Position numbers and translations under genes: made by a program | Shown here: piece after piece, positions 38,401 to 45,062 of the stretch | How the letters are laid out: every line of letters begins with the position of its first letter | Numbering within the stretch: the stretch's first letter is position 1 | Notes under the pieces: model-generated | What the model was told of the DNA's origin: nothing | The model's database searches: none | What the model saw: only the letters and a program-made list of their open reading frames with translations | Assembly (NCBI RefSeq): GCF_023509475.1 | Contig: NZ_JAKSDZ010000002.1 | Coordinates: 1-64,000, forward strand | DNA: 64,000 nucleotides | Source of the DNA: Aestuariirhabdus haliotis | GTDB lineage: Bacteria; Pseudomonadota; Gammaproteobacteria; Pseudomonadales; Aestuariirhabdaceae | Reading direction: 5' to 3'

Positions 38401-38455
38401 TTCCTGAGTGATACAGGCTGCCAATCATTCCCACCATGAAATCAACAATTATCAT
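26477..38455 (-). CDS. Giant glycine-rich repeat autotransporter
   Basis: A 3,992-residue type Va-style autotransporter, 12 kb in one open frame. An extended N-terminus (about 48 residues, with hydrophobic core VVYLAVCLSCIGLTSSVLA) is a signal peptide. Residues 50-200 form a non-repeat domain. Roughly residues 230-3400 carry about 45 copies of a 65-75-residue unit centred on GILAQSIGGGGGNGG and followed by VGVGGxGGxGG and a D/N-G-x-I-x-T-x-G turn, consistent with a long beta-helix or beta-roll. A linker with TGNFSQSNSGITRSELDF leads to the C-terminal beta-barrel (about 3700-3992), which ends in the outer-membrane signature phenylalanine (VSVPF). Three unlike insertions interrupt the repeats. 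Function is inferred to be adhesion, aggregation or biofilm matrix; none is shown. It is divergent from a sensor kinase fused to an AraC domain. Confidence 0.9.
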   Translation of the reverse strand: MIIVDFMVGMIGSLYHSGRDHLTGCKVVYLAVCLSCIGLTSSVLAAIAIMPPTVDTEIGDTVLDPVSGDQVIVTDVLNDDGEALYVETDSGAYIITRTTVGDTFNIQDENGDDVQIQVASVVLGSSGYPVSVNVRRMDQSAGDLFRLDVVASSDAISEGSDGLAENIPTGNLPPGEVIHRVATGQYGSNGRDGYGVWKISREAHAGGNGATGPYYDLTVSLNGHGAINSNEQAGITIGSIGGNGGNGGDAYGAALSAKDGGNGGAGGRVSLTNSTTITTGGDAAHGIIAFSRSGEGGDAGSGYCVGFCNGGTGGGSLSGGQVTVSNSGYISTSGDDAHGLYGFSSGGAAGSGGDSWTLVGGGGGSGAAAGAGGNVTIENSGRIVTHGTGSRGIYAQSIGGSGGSAGSAGALLITLGGDGGTGGDGGNVEVINQVSGDITTQGDNADAILAQSIGEGGGSASGSFSLYAVGGSGSTGGDAGIVSVDNRGTLETFGDWARGIAATSIGGGGGSGGTTGAAVAIGGQGSGGGDGAAVTVTNSGIISTQGSDASGIYAQSTGGGGGDAGTTGGALSIGGDGSGGGTGGDVTVTNTGTIVTNGARSEAIYAHSLGGGGGKGSTAGALIALGGNGGAGNHSGQVTVIQRGSIETGGADATGILAQSVGGGGGNGGSAYSGSLFFGMSIGGKGGDGNNGGQVDVVLGNTDSGAGNARSLIETRGDRATGIHAQSVGKGGGNGGNAIQGTLGVGTSVSVALGGDGGSGGVGGAASVRGVGDIHTRGAIATGVLLESIGGGGGNGGTTVSGALTLSDGVGVSVAVGGDGGHGGHGGEVNLDLDTNILTEGDASTGLIAQSVGGSGGNAGTVVSAAAAVGSGGAYTVAVGVGGKGGNASDGGVVDANLSGSVATQGDQADAIVVQSIGGGGGNGSTLIAAGFAASAGTSGAINVGVGGQGGSGGNGNQVDAVLNANVTTQGEGSDGIIVQSVGGGGGNSGLTLAAGFAGAASEAGSVNVGVGGQGGGGGNGDIVNATYNGDLATFGDHASGLLVQSVGKGGGKAGGTMALGAVGAQDGAAAINVAVGGDGGNAGHGGRDGVDTAVTLNTSGSVSTSGNDASGIIAQSIGGGGGAGGFTISAALSGAQSNSGSIAVGLGGSGGGGGDGKDVIASLDSDIVTRGDDSLGALVQSVGGGGGQGGFNISAAASGSTSGGSGSISVGLGGTGGSGGDGGAVTSNSNGLILTRGDRATALTVQSVGGGGGTGGFNISAGFSAAQEISGAAALSIGGSGGSGGDGGTARSHHSGDIVTSGSTGMLTQSVGGGGGAGNMAISGAVSLSAGNSGAASVGVGGSGGGGGEAAAVISTFSGTIFTVERPAAGNDPYNTDDHKASGLIAQSIAGGGGQGALAINGAVSLSSQRGGALAIGIGGSGGGGGHSGSVSNLVEGYVETHGEGATGVLAQSVAGGGGSGGVNITGTVTGSFEDSGALAVGVGGSGGGGGHAGAVVSEINGGVATFGDRSSAIVAQSLGGGGGTGGVNITGGLNVSTEGRGALFGLGVGGAGGAAGHGGEVDTRVTTTESYSQIRAEGANASAVVAQSIGGGGGQGATNVTGAINLSNSSGGNLGVGVGGFGGDGGNGGRVNLAVVGDLVVGGTYNSEEVPVENLQWYEEYSEVVNEVKEEEFDPATTGPEQQAWYTTLADYFPQVWDYFTNANQAQDPYYIQINAADSNGILAQSIGGGGGNGGLNVTGALSASYEADSTNVSANIGVGGFGGGGGQADEVNLSFNGSTSLINQSLTAEPQFWDANGLVAQSIGGGGGNGGVNVSGGLALTRSGGNGEAVTIGVGGFGGAGGDAGAVTLNASAATENDLFQAHGNGRSAVLAQSIGGGGGSGGINISGGISSDSNVTIGVGGFGGDAGAGGNVNVNTSADLFSNGDFGQGLLAQSIGGGGGNGGFNVSGAVNYAAQQDTPLTLGLGVGGFGGDGAGAGQVFVDHTGDVITRGLSNHAIAAQSIGGGGGNGAFNITTQLLWADSSAQQSHDYAIVAGVGGSAGSGDAADLVNVSSTGSLTTEGDGARGIMAQSIGGGGGVGGFNLNLLAARASTPINVAVGGSGGDASNAGTVEVRHGLSDDSGASHRILTDGVGAHAIEASSIGGGGGDAGANFNIAVSDAGRGTQGNESVALQFTLGGGGGEAANGARVDVINHADIHTQQANSTGILAQSIGGGGGNGALNIAESYSGQNAQARSVNISVGGQPGDGGDAAAVTVLQAGSVTTNGVGILAQSIGGGGGNASMDYSFAQAKGGKFKVSVGREGGTGGRGGNVEVATNGDITTIGDNNYAIAAQSIGNGGGNSSSTTVALSSASPDSALNTSGNRRSINVSVGLEGGVGGVAGRVNVTTQGQRSITTTGDKAYGILAQSIGGGGGNGGSASASPGKNHSIAIAVGGNGGEGGTGGGVDIASDAAITTSSAIGILAQSIGGGGGNGGLAKILALGIPDVYDSNQGGARINVAVGGSGGSGAHAEAVTLDNSGAIQTGTAYFAIREGDLEELRLAMEEAMRVQQENPTAANEQTLTTAVDAYETALNQPVNLHGILAQSIGGGGGTGGSSYVVTRLAESSSEASSVPSAEFNTAVGGNGGEGGFGQDVRVDNTGSITTRTRDSMGIFAQSVGGGGGNGGMALDMSFRNAEQASFGLAIGGSGGEGNRAGDVWVSNANSEQRDTLIHTQGARSFGILAMSVGGGGGNGEMATLINAGTQPSNSDSNVMDFSLALGGGGGNGGTGGTVSVDNSAMIVTEGNSAHGVAALSIGGGGGNGAMSVNIGAVRNQNHDRTAKFSIGGFGGSGNQSDDVSVTNTGSIVTYGDKAYGIMAQSIGGGGGNGGMAVNVNSSLVDAGTWFSSNTVGRTIANFSMGGLGGDGADSGNVTVNHLAGDIAVLGNHSYGIFAQTVSGAGGSASYSIGNPYVSAVDYVVTSQLGAKDGASGNAGTISINLAEDARIQVGHENHAAEGSSAIFAQRVIGGGGNDNIYVDLSNAAAAENNGTDFNAHDDGMVGAINGIIDMGTNLLDYGQSYVRDLGTGLVDDAYEAIFGVDTDCVTVNSSCSEEQNIVAGGGSSRITYQADRPTDDYEGIDINMVATLGSAGVSDGAAEAMTTTRTGSTRLMGDNSEATLVQNIGGGGGKLTSVMTWREAPSPGIQNLDVAVNEPPLPDNGQLSVTLGANQSTNAHGGDIDYRYEGDIAVVGDYSVATLVQSIGGGGGELRSVGAGLLNLALGGVNGTTGDGGDITLDREGSIYTDGIAAYGLIVQSIGGGGGAALTDTVAANVSVQGNTANAGDGGNVALRQQGDIQVQGEQSIALLVQSLGGGGGFVDRVFADTAGGDGASGNIDLELDGHAIASGEQGIALFVQSRGSRDQGDINIDIAEQKLVFGGSGGVGVSISGGKDNRVDNRGEVAGADGIMAQAIETEEGNDQFDNRGLVVGSVDMGAGLNRFNNHQEAIFLAGPALRVGTGASTLFNAGDFMLGGNTLAQRLDLTGNFSQSNSGITRSELDFDTDEIDRVVATGRAELDGEINLRLLNTQYVPIGQFQKNLFEADNGVQNEGVALDTLPSAVIDYQLRFPNANRAAVAYNITFAPAGLEKHLSKVGDYINRIQMAPVHSSALDDDIIALVAIPDLATYSNSLTQISPEFYGEQQAGMLSSSAQFGRRLMSCAQADGEYRFAREGSCFWFNIEDEEVSHDNSDGYQSIETDNRRITLGGQQLLDNGWALGGGFSYVDVDSDGFDNRWNADGSAYFFGASAKRLLGATKLSAGLSYGWYDTDTFRSGSLSSPFATKVDRKVKLYSALVRVSHDFEQGHYYIRPALDLGVTHLRAESADEEGAGALSLQLESYSENHTWVRPALFSGREFLFDSGNRLRLSAELAYQHSLSDPSTDVKATFAGAFPGVDNMTVPIDLDRNIVEGSLGIELLTSDSHSVKLEYTYAEGDRYRLKKGGLKVSVPF
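28250..37760 (-). repeat. Coding repeat array of the autotransporter passenger
   Basis: This stretch encodes 44 copies of an AQS(I/V)GGGGG-type motif that I counted by eye, plus three divergent copies at the N-terminal end. Average spacing is about 69 residues (about 207 bp). The repeats are degenerate at DNA level rather than identical, which suggests old duplication with divergence. The N-terminal two thirds have longer units with a second glycine cluster; the last few units (ATLVQNIGGGGG, ALFVQSRGSRDQ) are the most decayed. Confidence 0.9.
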
Positions 38456-38808
38456 TACAGCACCAATCCTTAGTGTGTCTGCTTGTCCTACTTATTCCTC
38501 TCCTCTTGAGCATCCACAATGAGGGAGTCCCGGCAGCTTCATTAGGGTCGTTATATGACTTGGTTATCTGAAGTGAGCATCGATCATGATGTCGGACAGC
38601 AACCCCATATTCTCAAAAGGTTAAAGACCGCAATAGCCTGCCTGAGTCGAATGCAACAGCAGTGCTAGAGATTGAGACGTTTGTGATAAAGCGCTGCCTC
38701 AGCCGACCAAGCCCAATCACTGGATTCGATTAACTGCCTCCTCCAAAAGGCTTGAATCAGACGGGTTAATACCTCGTCAACAATCGTTAGCGCGTGTAGA
38801 CTTTGCTA
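38456..38808. other. 353-bp divergent intergenic region between autotransporter and sensor-kinase genes
   Basis: This gap must hold the promoters of both genes. I see no convincing sigma-70 pair on either strand; the minus strand has a -10-like TATAAC close to the autotransporter start and AAGGA 11 bp before its ATG. No strong palindrome or hairpin was found. An AraC-type operator could lie here but cannot be assigned by eye. Confidence 0.6.
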
Positions 38809-41808
38809 ATGGATAGAACGAATAGTTATGAAGGATTCTTGACAACCTATGCTGGCGAACCTGACGCCTCCAACTTGATCGATACAAGCCGCCGGATCTT
38901 TACAGGCCTGATCAAGCTACTCGTCTTGTTACTGTCGGCCTTGCCTATCTCGCTAGCCAACGCCAATGTCGACGCACTTGTTGTTAACGCCGAACAGGGC
39001 TCTCAGGCTCTTGGGCAACAAATATCGCTTGTACGCGATCCAGACCGGCTTCTGAATGCCAGCGACGCCTGGAACAAACAGGCAGACTTTACAGCCAACA
39101 GCACAGCTCAACTGCATCTTCAGTATCCTGGGCAGAACTACTGGCTGCGATTCGCCCTGGAGAACCCTGGAACCATAAATCTTGAGCGGATTTTGCTGTT
39201 TGATTACGGACTGGTCGACGAGATCTCGCTTTACCAGATAGTGAACAACCAGCCTCAACAGTTAGAAAGCATCAGTATTCAACGCTCTGCTATGACCCGC
39301 GAAATCGCTCATCGCAAACCGGCTTTCAGCCTTTCGATCCCCGCCCTTCAAACGACCCAATACCTGGTAAAACTGCGTTTTTTACAAAAGGCCAATCACA
39401 GTCTGGAGGCCCACTTTTCCCTCGAGAGCTACAGCCACTTTATTCAACACCAACTGAAAACTTTTGCCGTTTTTGCCTGTTATATCGGTTTTTTTATGTC
39501 GCTGGTGCTGTACAACCTGATGCTGTACTTCAAGGCCCGCTTCGATAGTTACCTTTATTACAGTTTGTACCTGCTGTGCACTGTCGGCTCCATGCTCAGC
39601 TATGAAAGCCTGCTGCTATTCCTGCCAACACCGCCCCCAGCCGGTTGGATTATTGGGGCTATGAATGTGTTGCCGGCACTGGGCGGGCTGTGCCTGATCA
39701 CTTTTGGCCGTAAAATTCTTCAGTTGAATCTGCGATCTCCTGGACTCAACCGGTTTTACAAGCAGCTCACTTTCATCGTGCTGTTGATGGCCTGCGCCAT
39801 GGTGCTACAAATCAGATGGCTCAATGTGGCCACAGAGATACTCGCTATCGCTGCGACACTGTCGATGGGAATCGTTTCTACCCGAGCTTACTACCAGGGC
39901 TATAAGCCTGCTGGCTATTTCGCCCTATCTTTCCTGTTTATTGGCTCCGGTTACATCATTGAAATGACACTCTACACCTGGCCACTGTTGAGCTGGTTTG
40001 GGGAAGAGTTGGGGTCAGGCCTGATTCGCTGGATGGAGCAGTACTTCTTTTACAGCTGCGCGGCGATCGAAGTAGTGTTCCTGTCACTGGCCTTGGCGGC
40101 CTACATCAACCAATTGCGTGACGACAAAGACAGTGCACAAGAGGAGCTCTTACAGCAACTCACCGAGAGAAATAAACTCAAGAGCGAATACTCGCAGCAA
40201 CTGGAACAGGATATCAGCCGTCGCACGGCCGAGATACATCACAAAAACCAACAGCTGGAGCAGCATGACCGACTGAAGTCGCAATTTTTTGCCAACATCA
40301 GCCACGAATTCCGAACCCCTCTGACGCTGATCCAGGGCCCCTTTCAGCAACTGCTTGCGGGACGCTATGGGGAGGTCAATGAACAATTAAAAAATGCGGC
40401 CTTGATCAGCCAACGTAATGTAGACCGGCTTTCAGGGCTGATCGAAGAACTGCTTATGCTTTCGCAAATCGAGTCCGGAAAACTCAAATTACGGGCGACA
40501 ACTACCGATTTTCGGGCGTTTTGTCTGCAAGTCAGCCGCCGTTTCGGCCAGGGCTCCGAAGACCGCGAGATTCAATTTCATACCAATCTGGGCGACGCTC
40601 CCATTGAGCTCACCTTTGATACGGTGAAAATGGACAGCATCGTCAGCAACTTACTCGGCAATGCCTTTAAGTACACCCCGGCGCGGGGTGCTGTCTGGCT
40701 CTCTCTCGACGCGCCTTCCCCTCAACCCGAAGAGCACAGCACCGGGCAATTTGTGAGCCTAAGGGTTAAAAACAGCGGGAACAATATCCCATTGAGTGAA
40801 CACGAAAAGATTTTCGAGCGATTTTATCGTGTGGACAACCCTGCCAGCCATAATGTTGAAGGCAGCGGCATTGGACTGGCTCTGGTGCGGGAACTGACTG
40901 AATTGCACGGGGGGGATATATACATTAACCCGGAGCTAACCGACCATTGTGAGTTTATTTTGCGTTTGCCTTTGGGAACTGCGCACTTTACGCCCTCCGA
41001 ACTACAGGCTGCTCACAGCGTCATCCAGCCCGTTAAATCAGATCCGCTATCAGAAACCTCGTCCAGGCAACCACTTGTCCAACCCTCTCCGATCACCATC
41101 TTACTGGTCGAAGATAACCGAGATATGCGCCGTTTTATCTGCAGTCACTTTGATTCTCACTTCCACGTACTGGAAGCCAATCACGGCCTGGAAGCCCTGG
41201 ATATTATCGCAACCCAGAGCATCGACCTGGTCATTAGCGACATTATGATGCCACATCTGGATGGCATGGAACTCCTGCAGCGCCTAAGACAGCAACCGGA
41301 AACCCAGCAGCTACCGGTTTTATTGTTAACGGCTCGCGCCGCTGTTGAAGATAAAATGGACGCCCTGCAGGCACGTGCCGACGATTATATCGCCAAGCCC
41401 TTTAATGTTGATGAGCTGTTGCTGAAAACCCGCAATCTGGTCGAACGGCATCGGGACTATCTGCAACACAGATCGGACTCCGACATCGATGACGATGAGG
41501 GACAACTCAGTGTGACCGACGCATTACTCGAAAAAGTACGGAACATTGTGCTGGCAAACATTCAGGACAGCGAGTTTGATGTTAAATCTCTCGCTGAGCA
41601 GCTGCATGTAAGTAAAGCCACCCTGCACCGCCAACTGGCCAAAGCAACCGACCTGACGCCTGCCAGCTACATTCGGGAGATTCGATTGCAACAGGCCCAT
41701 CAACATATCGAAGGTAAACACTTCCAGACCCTGGCCGAAGTCGCCTATGCCGTGGGCTTTAATCATGCTGGTTATTTCACCAAACTGTATAAACAGAAAT
41801 TTGGTTAA
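38809..41808 (+). CDS. Hybrid sensor: 7TMR-DISM, histidine kinase, receiver and AraC-type HTH in one protein
   Basis: A 999-residue protein that joins a whole signal pathway. Order: signal segment (about 28-52), periplasmic 7TMR-DISM extracellular domain (about 53-190), seven membrane segments (about 205-430), coiled coil (440-485), HisKA with phospho-acceptor His499 in NISHEFRTPL, HATPase (about 610-725, with GSGIGLALVREL), receiver (about 768-880, Asp811 in ISDIMMPHLDG, lysine in YIAKPF) and a C-terminal AraC HTH pair (VSKATLHRQLAK and EVAYAVGFNHAGYFTKLYKQKFG). Output is thus DNA binding by a membrane-bound protein, as in the hybrid two-component systems of Bacteroidetes. The start (ATG; a TTG lies two codons upstream) is uncertain because no ribosome site is evident. 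It is divergent from the giant autotransporter, its most likely target. Confidence 0.9.
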   Translation: MDRTNSYEGFLTTYAGEPDASNLIDTSRRIFTGLIKLLVLLLSALPISLANANVDALVVNAEQGSQALGQQISLVRDPDRLLNASDAWNKQADFTANSTAQLHLQYPGQNYWLRFALENPGTINLERILLFDYGLVDEISLYQIVNNQPQQLESISIQRSAMTREIAHRKPAFSLSIPALQTTQYLVKLRFLQKANHSLEAHFSLESYSHFIQHQLKTFAVFACYIGFFMSLVLYNLMLYFKARFDSYLYYSLYLLCTVGSMLSYESLLLFLPTPPPAGWIIGAMNVLPALGGLCLITFGRKILQLNLRSPGLNRFYKQLTFIVLLMACAMVLQIRWLNVATEILAIAATLSMGIVSTRAYYQGYKPAGYFALSFLFIGSGYIIEMTLYTWPLLSWFGEELGSGLIRWMEQYFFYSCAAIEVVFLSLALAAYINQLRDDKDSAQEELLQQLTERNKLKSEYSQQLEQDISRRTAEIHHKNQQLEQHDRLKSQFFANISHEFRTPLTLIQGPFQQLLAGRYGEVNEQLKNAALISQRNVDRLSGLIEELLMLSQIESGKLKLRATTTDFRAFCLQVSRRFGQGSEDREIQFHTNLGDAPIELTFDTVKMDSIVSNLLGNAFKYTPARGAVWLSLDAPSPQPEEHSTGQFVSLRVKNSGNNIPLSEHEKIFERFYRVDNPASHNVEGSGIGLALVRELTELHGGDIYINPELTDHCEFILRLPLGTAHFTPSELQAAHSVIQPVKSDPLSETSSRQPLVQPSPITILLVEDNRDMRRFICSHFDSHFHVLEANHGLEALDIIATQSIDLVISDIMMPHLDGMELLQRLRQQPETQQLPVLLLTARAAVEDKMDALQARADDYIAKPFNVDELLLKTRNLVERHRDYLQHRSDSDIDDDEGQLSVTDALLEKVRNIVLANIQDSEFDVKSLAEQLHVSKATLHRQLAKATDLTPASYIREIRLQQAHQHIEGKHFQTLAEVAYAVGFNHAGYFTKLYKQKFG

Positions 41809-41998
41809 AGGCGCACTATCAGCCGTCCCCGCTCCATCAATGACCAAAATAGAGTACGGGTCTCTCTAAAAATCTCACTTCGGTGTAAACTGCGTCCCCT
41901 GTTATGGCGTTATCAGGCTTGATCTTGAAAATCTGCCTGAATAACCGCCACAAGCACAACCTGCAACCTCGGTTGCGTTAGCACCAGAGTACCTAAGA

Positions 41999-43018
41999 TT
42001 GAAAGATAGTCATGCCACCACTGAGCGCCTGCCTGAGGCTACAAGCTCTGTCGATAGAACCTTTTGCGTCGCCCCCATGATGGATTGGACCGACCGCCAT
42101 CAGCGCTATTTCTTACGTCTGATCAGCAAGCACAGCCTGCTTTATACAGAAATGGTTACGACAGGTGCCTTGATCCATGGCGATCGGGAGCGTTTTCTGC
42201 GCTATAACGCGGAAGAACATCCGGTGGCCATTCAATTGGGCGGCAGTGACCCGAAGGACCTGGCCACCTGTGCCCGTTATTCTGAAAAGCACGGCTATGA
42301 CGAGGTCAACCTGAACGTTGGCTGCCCGAGCGACCGAGTGCAAAACGGTCGAATCGGGGCCTGTTTGATGGCAGAGCCTCAAACCGTTGCCGACGCCGTA
42401 AAGGCTATGCGCGATGCCGTGTCGATTCCGGTTACAGTAAAACACCGTATTGGTATCAACGGTCGCGAATCCTTCGACGAACTGACCGATTTTGTCGGCA
42501 CCGTTGCCAATGCCGGTTGCCAAACCTTTATTGTGCATGCCCGCATCGCAGTGCTTGAGGGGCTCAGCCCGAAACAAAACCGTGATGTGCCGCCCCTGAA
42601 GTACGATTGGGTATATCGCCTGAAAAACCTTTTCCCCGACCTGGAGATCCTGATTAATGGCGGCATTACTACCCTGGATCAGTGCCAACAACACCTGCAG
42701 CAGGTGGACGGGGTAATGCTCGGTCGGGAGGCGTATCAAAACCCCTACCTGTTAGCGTCGGTTGACCAGACATTCTATGGCAGCCAACAGCCACCCCTGT
42801 CTCGGCACCAGGTGATTGAGGCAATGTTGCCTTATATTGAACAACAGCTTCAGCATGGGGCGCATTTGCAGCATATCACTCGCCATATTCTGGGCCTGTT
42901 TCACCAACAGCCGGGAGCCAAGCGCTTCCGCCGCCATCTTAGCGAAAATGCCTGGAAGCCCGGTGCCGATATCGACACCCTGATCACGGCTGTAGAGCTC
43001 TGCCCTCAAGCGGCTTAA
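41999..43018 (+). CDS. dusA: tRNA-dihydrouridine(20/20a) synthase
   Basis: A 339-residue FMN enzyme reducing uridines 20 and 20a in the tRNA D-loop with NADPH. TIM-barrel motifs: FCVAPMMDWTDRH at the start, LNVGCPSDRVQNG with catalytic Cys109, RIGIN, FIVHAR and ILINGGI. The C-terminal helical domain includes HITRHILGLFHQQPGAKRFRRHLSE, typical of DusA. The start is placed at TTG 41999; no ATG occurs before the conserved core, so the first 20 residues are uncertain. It is followed by tal after 66 bp. Confidence 0.94.
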   Translation: MKDSHATTERLPEATSSVDRTFCVAPMMDWTDRHQRYFLRLISKHSLLYTEMVTTGALIHGDRERFLRYNAEEHPVAIQLGGSDPKDLATCARYSEKHGYDEVNLNVGCPSDRVQNGRIGACLMAEPQTVADAVKAMRDAVSIPVTVKHRIGINGRESFDELTDFVGTVANAGCQTFIVHARIAVLEGLSPKQNRDVPPLKYDWVYRLKNLFPDLEILINGGITTLDQCQQHLQQVDGVMLGREAYQNPYLLASVDQTFYGSQQPPLSRHQVIEAMLPYIEQQLQHGAHLQHITRHILGLFHQQPGAKRFRRHLSENAWKPGADIDTLITAVELCPQAA

Positions 43019-43084
43019 GCACATCTAATCTCGTTCTCCGACAGATCCGAGGGTGATACACTGACGAATCTACATGGAGGAATT

Positions 43085-44056
43085 ATGTCTGAATCGCAAT
43101 TAACCCAGCTCGACCAACTCAGGGAACTGACCACCGTTGTTGCCGACACCGGCGATATTGAAGCCATTAAACGCTGCCAACCGGTTGATGCAACAACCAA
43201 CCCTTCCCTGCTGCTTAAAGCCGCGCAGATGGAGCAGTATGCTCCCCTGTTGCAGGACGCTATCCAGTGGGCAAGTAGCAAACCGGGCAGCAGCATTGAG
43301 AAACTGGGCTATTGCGTCGATAAGCTTGCGGTTGAGATTGGCAGCGAGATTCTTCAAGTCATTCCTGGCCGCATCTCCACCGAAGTCGATGCGCGACTCT
43401 CTTTCAGCACTAATGACACCATCGAGCGGGCCAAGCGACTCATTGGCCTGTATGAGCAGGCCGATATTGCACCCAACCGCGTACTGATCAAAATTGCTGC
43501 GACCTGGGAAGGCATCAAAGCCGCCGAGGTGTTGGAAAAAAGCGGTATCAACTGCAACCTTACCCTGCTGTTTGGATTTGGCCAGGCCCAGGCCTGTGCC
43601 GACGCAGGTGTGTATCTGATCTCCCCCTTTGTTGGGCGTATCCTCGATTGGTACAAAGCCCACACGGGCCGGGACAGCTATCCCGCCTCCGAAGATCCGG
43701 GAGTACTATCGGTAGCACGCATTTTCAATTACTACAAAGCCCACGGTTACGGTACCGTTGTCATGGGGGCCAGTTTCCGTAATGTCGACGAGATTCGCCA
43801 ACTGGCCGGCTGCGACCGTCTCACCATCAGCCCCGCTTTACTGGATGAGCTGGCTACCAGCACGGCCCCCCTACCCAGACACCTTTTCCCCGACAATCCA
43901 ATCAGCGAAGATCCTCAACATAGTTTGGGTGAAAATGAGTTCCGCTGGGCATTGAACGAAGACGCCATGGCCAATGAAAAGCTGGCTGAAGGTATTCGTA
44001 ACTTTGCTTGCGACCAGGTAAAACTGGAGAAACTACTGCAAAGCCTTGGAGGCTAG
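43085..44056 (+). CDS. tal: Transaldolase
   Basis: A 323-residue enzyme of the non-oxidative pentose phosphate pathway, exchanging a dihydroxyacetone unit between sedoheptulose 7-phosphate and glyceraldehyde 3-phosphate. The Schiff-base lysine is Lys136 in [26 protein letters not shown] near residue 31 and NCNLTLLFG are family motifs. Its length matches TalB. A strong ribosome site (GGAGGAATT) precedes the ATG. The TerB-like gene begins immediately after the stop codon, suggesting one transcript. Confidence 0.97.
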   Translation: MSESQLTQLDQLRELTTVVADTGDIEAIKRCQPVDATTNPSLLLKAAQMEQYAPLLQDAIQWASSKPGSSIEKLGYCVDKLAVEIGSEILQVIPGRISTEVDARLSFSTNDTIERAKRLIGLYEQADIAPNRVLIKIAATWEGIKAAEVLEKSGINCNLTLLFGFGQAQACADAGVYLISPFVGRILDWYKAHTGRDSYPASEDPGVLSVARIFNYYKAHGYGTVVMGASFRNVDEIRQLAGCDRLTISPALLDELATSTAPLPRHLFPDNPISEDPQHSLGENEFRWALNEDAMANEKLAEGIRNFACDQVKLEKLLQSLGG

Positions 44057-44515
44057 ATGTTTCAGTCCCTGAAGCAATTTTTTGATGAACTAAACGGGGT
44101 GCCCGAGGCGCCCCAGCATCAACACAGTATCGAACTCGCCTGCGCGGTACTGCTAATCGAAATCAGTAAGGCAGATGCCACAATCAGCGACGAAGAGCTT
44201 GTTAACATTCGCAAGTTGATCAACAACAGCCTGGATGTTCAATCCGAGGAGATGGATAACCTGCTATCCCTGGCACAAACCGAATCGGCCGATGCCACTT
44301 CGCTTCATCCCTTTGTAGAGCTGGTTAATACGCAGCTGGAATACCCTGATAAGGTCGCTCTGGTTCGGTCGATGTGGCAAGTAGCCTATACCGATGACCA
44401 GCTCGATAAGTATGAGGAATACCAGATTCGGAAACTGTCAGAATTGCTCTACGTCGCGCACGGCGATTTTATCCGCACCAAGCTTGAAGTGTTGGCGCTA
44501 CGAGAAGGTCAATAA
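44057..44515 (+). CDS. TerB-like tellurite-resistance-fold protein
   Basis: A 152-residue helical acidic protein of the TerB/DjlA-like fold: CAVLLIEISKADATISDEEL followed by MWQVAYTDDQLDKYEEYQIRKLSELLYV, the paired acidic helices typical of the family, thought to bind metal. A role in tellurite resistance is not implied; stand-alone TerB proteins are common. The ATG directly abuts the tal stop codon (TAGATG), so it is probably translated by reinitiation. Confidence 0.85.
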   Translation: MFQSLKQFFDELNGVPEAPQHQHSIELACAVLLIEISKADATISDEELVNIRKLINNSLDVQSEEMDNLLSLAQTESADATSLHPFVELVNTQLEYPDKVALVRSMWQVAYTDDQLDKYEEYQIRKLSELLYVAHGDFIRTKLEVLALREGQ

Positions 44516-44579
44516 CACGGGAAAAATCAATAGCAACTTTTGATATTCAACCATAGGAGTTAACTGTAACCCCTTATTT

Positions 44580-45062
44580 TTATTTGTTTTCCAAGCCCTT
44601 CACCAGATCCCCAAAGGCTTCTCGATTCTTTTCATTCAGATCCATCAATGTTCGATGGGCATCAAGCACATGCTCCTTTACTACCTGTTCAGAGCATGTC
44701 TCGCAAACAATTTCCTGCAATGAATTATCCAGCTGGCGCGGGCTTTCCTCGATATTAAACACCCTGTCGAATCCCATACTCAGGAGGATGCGGGTAATAT
44801 CCGGATTGGTAGAAATAATGCTGGGAATATAATCAAAGCGTTTTTTTGCCTGGACTGACAGCTTTGCCAACAAGCCCAGTGAAGTACTATCGATACCCTC
44901 GGTCTGGGTCAGATCGATAACGACGGAGTGAAAATCGCTGTCTGCAAACATCTCCTCCAGGAAGTGGTCCAGAGAGTTACATAAGGTCAGACGTACATCG
45001 CCGGTGAACTTGAGCACATAGTTTCCCTGCTCACCTGCCGCCTGAATTTTTCCTGCGTTCAT
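44580..45062 (-). CDS. rssC: STAS-domain anti-sigma factor antagonist (RssC/HsbA type)
   Basis: A 160-residue protein with a STAS domain (about 5-115). The likely phosphorylation site is Ser59 in GIDSTSLGLLAKLS. The last 45 residues are an added helical tail with CETC and a charged end. Such proteins bind an anti-sigma factor or other partner when unphosphorylated. Its ATG overlaps the stop of the RssB-like phosphatase gene (TAATG), so they are made together as a partner-switch pair. The symbol is given by resemblance to the P. aeruginosa RssB-RssC pair next to tal, from memory. Confidence 0.82.
   Translation of the reverse strand: MNAGKIQAAGEQGNYVLKFTGDVRLTLCNSLDHFLEEMFADSDFHSVVIDLTQTEGIDSTSLGLLAKLSVQAKKRFDYIPSIISTNPDITRILLSMGFDRVFNIEESPRQLDNSLQEIVCETCSEQVVKEHVLDAHRTLMDLNEKNREAFGDLVKGLENK

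Noticed and set aside
26477-38455. CRISPR-like or tandem non-coding repeats (recurring CCACCGCCACCGCC-type runs on the plus strand)
   Set aside because: They are the complement of Gly codons in the autotransporter repeats, in frame through one 12-kb gene, with uneven spacing and no conserved direct repeat or spacer structure.
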